Assembly (NCBI RefSeq): GCF_015594845.1
Contig: NZ_JADNRK010000022.1
Location: forward strand, 1 to 37,162
DNA length: 37,162 nucleotides
Direction of reading: 5' to 3'
Source of the DNA: Alkalibacter mobilis
GTDB taxonomy: Bacteria; Bacillota; Clostridia; Eubacteriales; Alkalibacteraceae
Below are positions 33,426-37,162 of the stretch, piece by piece. Every line of letters begins with the position of its first letter. The first letter of the stretch is position 1. The notes beneath the pieces were generated by a model. It had not been told where the DNA came from and ran no database searches. It was given only the letters and a program-made list of their open reading frames with translations. A program made the position numbers and the translations under genes.

Positions 33426-35432
33426 TTAAAGTATTATCCTGCCCAAAGCAGTAGCTGAGATCGTGGTACTGAGAAACATTCCTTCAGGAAGCTCTTTTGC
33501 AAGGGATTCGTTGTAGTCTCTTTTGAGCGTGACCGAAATGTCACCTGTGGCTCCGCGAAGTTTCGCCTCGTGGATTGCGGCATCTTTAGCTTCTTTTTTT
33601 GCTTCTTCCAAAGCCTTTTCGTAGCTGTTGGTGTACGTATTTGAGTGTTTTCCGAAGACGATGAAGCCGTCCCCTTCCGAATCGGGTTTTACTGATATTT
33701 CCACGGTTGCGGATACATTTCCAACGATTGCGCCCAGAGCATTGGCAACTCCTGCATTTTCCGGAATAACGCACTTGGTATTCAGTGCATCAGCCACTTC
33801 CGGAAGAAACAAGTGTATTGGTGCGCCCACACCAACGAGGGAAGAAGGCATTTTGAAATTCAATTTTATTAAGTTGTCACTTTCCGGATTTTTAAATGCA
33901 TCCCAGCTGTCTCTGATAAGTCGCTCCGTGTTGTAATCCAAGCCATTATTTTTATAATCGGAGTATTTGTCTTCCAAAAGCATCCGCACTATGTTGAAGT
34001 ACATTTTTTCCTTGACCAGATCGTAGACTTTGTCTGCAATCGAATCTATGGGTATTCCCAGCCTGGCAGAGACATATTCTGCTGCATAATTTGAGGCTTC
34101 TCTGTCAAAAAGATTGAAATCGCCTTTGACATGCATCATATCTGTAGGAGTCAACCCGCATCTCATTATGATGCCTTCTTTTTCAAGTCTGTCTATTCTG
34201 TTGAAAAAAAGTTTCTTTTTTACTGTCAGAGCTGCTTCGGCGTAAATCATGGGGCCATTTTCCTTTAGTGCCGTACACAGGGCGCGTTCATCGGCATTGT
34301 ATTTGTCGCTGTCGGTAATGTCCTTGACCAGATAAAACAGCTCGTGTTGAGGTTCGTGGGTTATTCTTCTGGATTTCGCGAGGGATTTGAGTTTTTCTCT
34401 TATTTCGGGATATCTCTTGGCAGCTATGCATACAGGAACGACCCTGGCATTGCCCAGGGAGATATCGCCACTATTGTCTATGACGACCCTGCTGTCACCT
34501 CCAAGACCAAAAGTGTCTATATAGACGGACTTGACAAAGGTTTGCCACTTGCCAACCTTTACGCCATCGTGAGCTTTGACAGGTACGGAATCTTTTACGA
34601 TGGCCAAGTCCGTGGTAGTTCCACCCATATCGACTATTACGCAATTCTCTTCTCCAGTAAGCTCGATCCCCCCCATGACGCTGGCGGCCGGACCGCACAG
34701 AAGAGTTTCTACAGGTCTTATTGTAGTGAAATTTTCACTCATAAGGCTGCCGTCGCTTCTGACAATGACAACAGGAGCGTTGACATTTCGTTCCTTAAGA
34801 GAAGTTTTGATCGCATCCAGGAAGTCTTTTATGACCGGAATGAGCCTGGCGTTCAGCAGTGTGCTGGAACCTCTTTTAATGTAGTTGAGGTCTGAGAACA
34901 GTTCATGTCCGCATATGGTATTGAGCTCATAATTTTCCATGATCAATTCCTTGGCCCTTTGTTCCGTTGTGGAGTTCCGTACCCCAAGTTGTTGCACTAC
35001 TGCCACGGCATCAGCATCGGAGATCCATTTTTCAACGTCTTTCATGAAAGTCTCCCAGTTGGGTTCCTTGATTATTTCGCCTCTAGTATCAACTTTACCG
35101 TCCAGAAAAAACATTTCATTTAAATCCGGCAGTCCGTAGTTTTTGCCTGTCTTTAAAACAATATCCTTGTCTGCGCCGATAAAAACCAGTTTTCCCCGAC
35201 CACCCTTTTCTTCAACGCTTGCATTTGTAGCCAATGTCGTGGACAAGGAAACGATTTCAGCTTTCTGGATCTTGTCTTGCGGGAGCCCGTCAAGGGCGCC
35301 GCGGATACCTATGGCTAAATCTTCCTTTGTAGTAAGTGATTTTGCAGAACTAAGTATGGTTTTGGTCTCGAAGTCATATAGAACAGCGTCTGTATAAGTT
35401 CCACCTGTGTCTATGCCAATTCCCAGTCTCAT
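33426..35432 (-). CDS. Hydantoinase/oxoprolinase family protein (HyuA-like)
   Basis: A 668-aa protein with an N-terminal Hydant_A_N domain (GIDTGGTYTDAVLYD at residues 5-19) and a Hydantoinase_A domain with the second phosphate motif VDMGGTTTDLAIVKD (about 263-277). Both belong to an ASKHA ATPase fold that in known enzymes activates a ring amide with ATP. The CGPAASVMGG and GLGGDSRV motifs are also present. The partner HyuB subunit gene is absent, so it may have another role; stand-alone members often occur near corrinoid methyltransferases in Clostridia. AGAGGCGA supports the ATG at 35432; a TTG at 35450 is rejected. Confidence 0.87.
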   Translation of the reverse strand: MRLGIGIDTGGTYTDAVLYDFETKTILSSAKSLTTKEDLAIGIRGALDGLPQDKIQKAEIVSLSTTLATNASVEEKGGRGKLVFIGADKDIVLKTGKNYGLPDLNEMFFLDGKVDTRGEIIKEPNWETFMKDVEKWISDADAVAVVQQLGVRNSTTEQRAKELIMENYELNTICGHELFSDLNYIKRGSSTLLNARLIPVIKDFLDAIKTSLKERNVNAPVVIVRSDGSLMSENFTTIRPVETLLCGPAASVMGGIELTGEENCVIVDMGGTTTDLAIVKDSVPVKAHDGVKVGKWQTFVKSVYIDTFGLGGDSRVVIDNSGDISLGNARVVPVCIAAKRYPEIREKLKSLAKSRRITHEPQHELFYLVKDITDSDKYNADERALCTALKENGPMIYAEAALTVKKKLFFNRIDRLEKEGIIMRCGLTPTDMMHVKGDFNLFDREASNYAAEYVSARLGIPIDSIADKVYDLVKEKMYFNIVRMLLEDKYSDYKNNGLDYNTERLIRDSWDAFKNPESDNLIKLNFKMPSSLVGVGAPIHLFLPEVADALNTKCVIPENAGVANALGAIVGNVSATVEISVKPDSEGDGFIVFGKHSNTYTNSYEKALEEAKKEAKDAAIHEAKLRGATGDISVTLKRDYNESLAKELPEGMFLSTTISATALGRIIL

Positions 35433-35635
35433 AAATTCGCCTCTTTTCAAATAGTAATAATGATAAAAATATTATAACATAGAATTAATTTTCGAAAAGG
35501 TTAACTAAATAACAAGAAAAATCGAACTAAATTTTATATAGTGAAATTCATTGCACGGAAATTTTGTTTTTGTGATTCGTTACATGATTAACAGATTAAA
35601 AATGTGGTATCATTGTATCAGAAGGGAGCTGGAAG

Positions 35636-36925
35636 ATGGATTATTACACACTAAACAAAAGAGCCATAGTCGAATACATCAAAAGCGGAGAGAAATCTCC
35701 TCGCAATTTTTCCATTGGGCTTGAGTTTGAACATATAGTCATAGATAAAACCACTAAAAGAAGCATCAATTATTTTGAAGAAAACGGGGTAGAGAGAATA
35801 CTCAAAGATTTTAAAAATCTCGGGTGGAATATCAGGGAAGAAAATGGTCACGTACTGGCAGCTGAAAAAGACGGCGATCTGATTACTCTCGAGCCTGGTG
35901 CACAGATCGAGCTCAGTGCTAAAAATTCTGTAAATCTGAGAGAAATCGAAAAAAGATATCTGGCTTTTTTGAGGGATATAAAGCAAATACTCAAAAAATA
36001 CGATTTTTCTTTGATCGCTCTGGGATACCACCCAGTTTCAAAGATCGAAGAGATCCCGTTTATTCCAAAAAAAAGATACGAATACATGGCGAATTATCTG
36101 GGGAAAAAAGATGTTCACGGCCACAACATGATGAAGGGAACCGCTTCACTGCAGGCGGTGATCGACTACGAGAACGAAGAAGATTTCAAAATGAAGTATA
36201 GGACTGCCAATTTTCTTGGACCGATTTTATCCTTGATTTTTGACAATACCCCGATATTTGAAGGAAACATATGGGAAAAAAATTTGGCCAGGACACATAT
36301 TTGGAATCATGTCGATAAAGACAGAAGCAGAGTTTTGCCGGGTTCCTTGAATAAAATTTTCGGTTACGAAGATTATGCGGAATATGTTTTAAACAAGCCG
36401 GCAGTAATAAGTATGATAGACGGAAAACCGGTTTTTACCGACCAAGAAATCGTGAGCGTAGTTTACCAGGACCGTATCATGAACAACGAAGAAATCGAAC
36501 ATGTCCTTTCAATGTTTTTTCCGGACGTAAGGGTAAAAAAATATATAGAGCTAAGAATGTGCGACAGCGTGCCGTATCCTTACAACATGGCACTGGGAGC
36601 TATAATAAAGGGGATTTTCTACGACGAGTCAAATTTAAAATATTATTTTGAAAAATCGAAATCTTCGAATGACCATATTATACAAAATTTAAAGGATGAG
36701 ATGATCGAATCCAGGGTCATTGACCAAATTCATATTGAGGCTGCAAGAGAATTACTGGAAAGAGCCGAAAAAGGTTTGGAGATCAATGAAGCCAAGTTTA
36801 TTCAACCAATTAAAGAACTCCTTGAAAAATATACGAACATGTCCACTTTGATAAAAAGGGGTTTAAAGAATGGAAATGAAGATACGCTTGCGACAGCCTT
36901 GGCGGACAACTTTATTTCCGAGTAA
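35636..36925 (+). CDS. gshA: Glutamate-cysteine ligase (GCS2 family)
   Basis: A 429-aa ATP-dependent carboxylate-amine ligase of the GCS2 type. IGLEFEHIVID (about 27-37), ITLEPGAQIELS (about 82-93), MMKGTASLQAVIDY (about 165-178), RSRVLPGSL and YIELRMCDSVP are the metal- and substrate-binding blocks of plant/proteobacterial-type gamma-glutamylcysteine synthetases. It makes gamma-glutamylcysteine, the first step of glutathione synthesis. No gshB follows, so the cell may stop at gamma-Glu-Cys, use an unlinked gshB, or use the enzyme for another gamma-glutamyl compound. Start ATG with AGAAGGGAG upstream; terminator at 36948-36968. Confidence 0.88.
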   Translation: MDYYTLNKRAIVEYIKSGEKSPRNFSIGLEFEHIVIDKTTKRSINYFEENGVERILKDFKNLGWNIREENGHVLAAEKDGDLITLEPGAQIELSAKNSVNLREIEKRYLAFLRDIKQILKKYDFSLIALGYHPVSKIEEIPFIPKKRYEYMANYLGKKDVHGHNMMKGTASLQAVIDYENEEDFKMKYRTANFLGPILSLIFDNTPIFEGNIWEKNLARTHIWNHVDKDRSRVLPGSLNKIFGYEDYAEYVLNKPAVISMIDGKPVFTDQEIVSVVYQDRIMNNEEIEHVLSMFFPDVRVKKYIELRMCDSVPYPYNMALGAIIKGIFYDESNLKYYFEKSKSSNDHIIQNLKDEMIESRVIDQIHIEAARELLERAEKGLEINEAKFIQPIKELLEKYTNMSTLIKRGLKNGNEDTLATALADNFISE

Positions 36926-36947
36926 AAAGTTATAACGAACAGATCCT

Positions 36948-36974
36948 AAGACCGGTGAACCCGGTCTTTATTTT
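36948..36974 (+). terminator. Intrinsic terminator of gshA
   Basis: AAGACCGG (36948-36955) pairs perfectly with CCGGTCTT (36961-36968), followed by TATTTTA. Confidence 0.8.
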
Positions 36975-37048
36975 ACGATAGTTGTCTTATAATAAGAGCA
37001 GGGCGTCAAAGGTGCTTATGTAATCTTATGTAATATGTCAATAACTTG

Positions 37049-37100
37049 AGAAAATGTCTCTTTTTTTTAAAGTAATTATCGTTAGAAAATGTCTCTTTTT
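37049..37100. repeat. Two 17-bp direct repeats, 35 bp apart
   Basis: AGAAAATGTCTCTTTTT is identical at 37049-37065 and 37084-37100. Within each copy GAGAAAATGTCTC (first copy) is itself nearly palindromic. Confidence 0.8.
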
Positions 37101-37139
37101 CAGTCTGTCTCATATTAAATTGAGACAGACTGTTGTTTT
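37101..37139 (+). terminator. Hairpin with U-tract near the right edge
   Basis: CAGTCTGTCTCA (37101-37112) and TGAGACAGACTG (37121-37132) are perfect complements with an 8-nt loop, followed by TTGTTTTT. It would stop rightward transcription. Confidence 0.75.
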
Positions 37140-37162
37140 TCAAAGAATAATTCGTAAAGAAA

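Larger units (their letters stand above)
37046..37162. mobile_element. Possible insertion-sequence terminus at the right edge
   Basis: Beyond gshA no gene is found. From 37046 on there are two copies of AGAAAATGTCTCTTTTT (37049-37065 and 37084-37100), then a terminator-like hairpin. Repeats spaced by 35 bp at an element tip, followed by a hairpin that shields it from outside transcription, fit an IS end, and the window stops there. No transposase is visible, so this is a tentative call. Confidence 0.35.

Noticed and set aside
35433-35635. Regulatory RNA or clear promoter upstream of gshA
   Set aside because: Only weak -35/-10 pairs with poor spacing are seen; nothing structured beyond AT-rich sequence.
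1-37162. CRISPR array, tRNA or rRNA genes, prophage modules
   Set aside because: No regularly spaced repeat-spacer series, no cloverleaf-type sequence with CCA end and no structural phage genes were found on reading. A tRNAscan or Infernal run could still reveal small RNAs.

Overview
The window is AT-rich bacterial DNA. Genes are densely packed, most have strong AGGAGG-type ribosome binding sites, many start at TTG, and intrinsic terminators close most units. The gene set fits an anaerobic low-GC Firmicute of the class Clostridia: URO-D-type (corrinoid) methyltransferases with a CobW-like GTPase, a PrdX/ProX-type tRNA editing protein, DUF1846, a lipid-anchored FMN/FAD reductase and an FmdE-like protein. 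The species cannot be named from sequence alone. I see no rRNA, tRNA, CRISPR array or phage structural genes. Both ends carry short repeats that look like insertion-sequence termini, so the window may be a contig bounded by repeats.

Layout. 1-1.6 kb: IS-like end cutting a CobW GTPase gene, then a URO-D methyltransferase. 1.8-5.1 kb: a membrane diguanylate cyclase, a trans-editing deacylase and a DUF5050 lipoprotein. 5.2-7.1 kb: DUF5661 and DUF1846 proteins. 7.1-10 kb: a MerR regulator divergent from a flavin reductase across a MerR-type promoter with a 19-bp spacer. 10-12.5 kb: YaiI-like protein, beta-carbonic anhydrase and MalY/PatB aminotransferase. 12.6-14.8 kb: PAS-GGDEF cyclase and MFS transporter. 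14.9-17.4 kb: a second URO-D protein behind a long AT palindrome, then DUF456 and DUF2569 membrane proteins. 17.5-21.4 kb: FmdE-like protein, P2A-type Ca2+ ATPase and a broken RyR-domain gene.

21.4-24.7 kb is the most interesting part. A four-gene operon (XRE repressor, ImmA/IrrE zinc protease, an unknown 89-aa protein, SRAP abasic-site protein) is divergent from a Y-family DNA polymerase. The shared intergenic region holds repeated ACTTCA-type elements and no recognisable LexA/DinR box. By analogy with DdrO/IrrE of Deinococcus and ImmR/ImmA of ICEBs1, it looks like a protease-triggered, LexA-independent DNA damage tolerance cassette.

24.8-29 kb: an HSL-type esterase, then an operon of a CstB-like persulfide dioxygenase-rhodanese and an SLC13/TrkA-C anion transporter, probably for sulfide detoxification. 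29.1-37.1 kb: NYN-LOTUS protein, small membrane protein, NSS-family symporter, PAS-PAS-GGDEF cyclase, hydantoinase/oxoprolinase-family protein, glutamate-cysteine ligase, and a second IS-like end.
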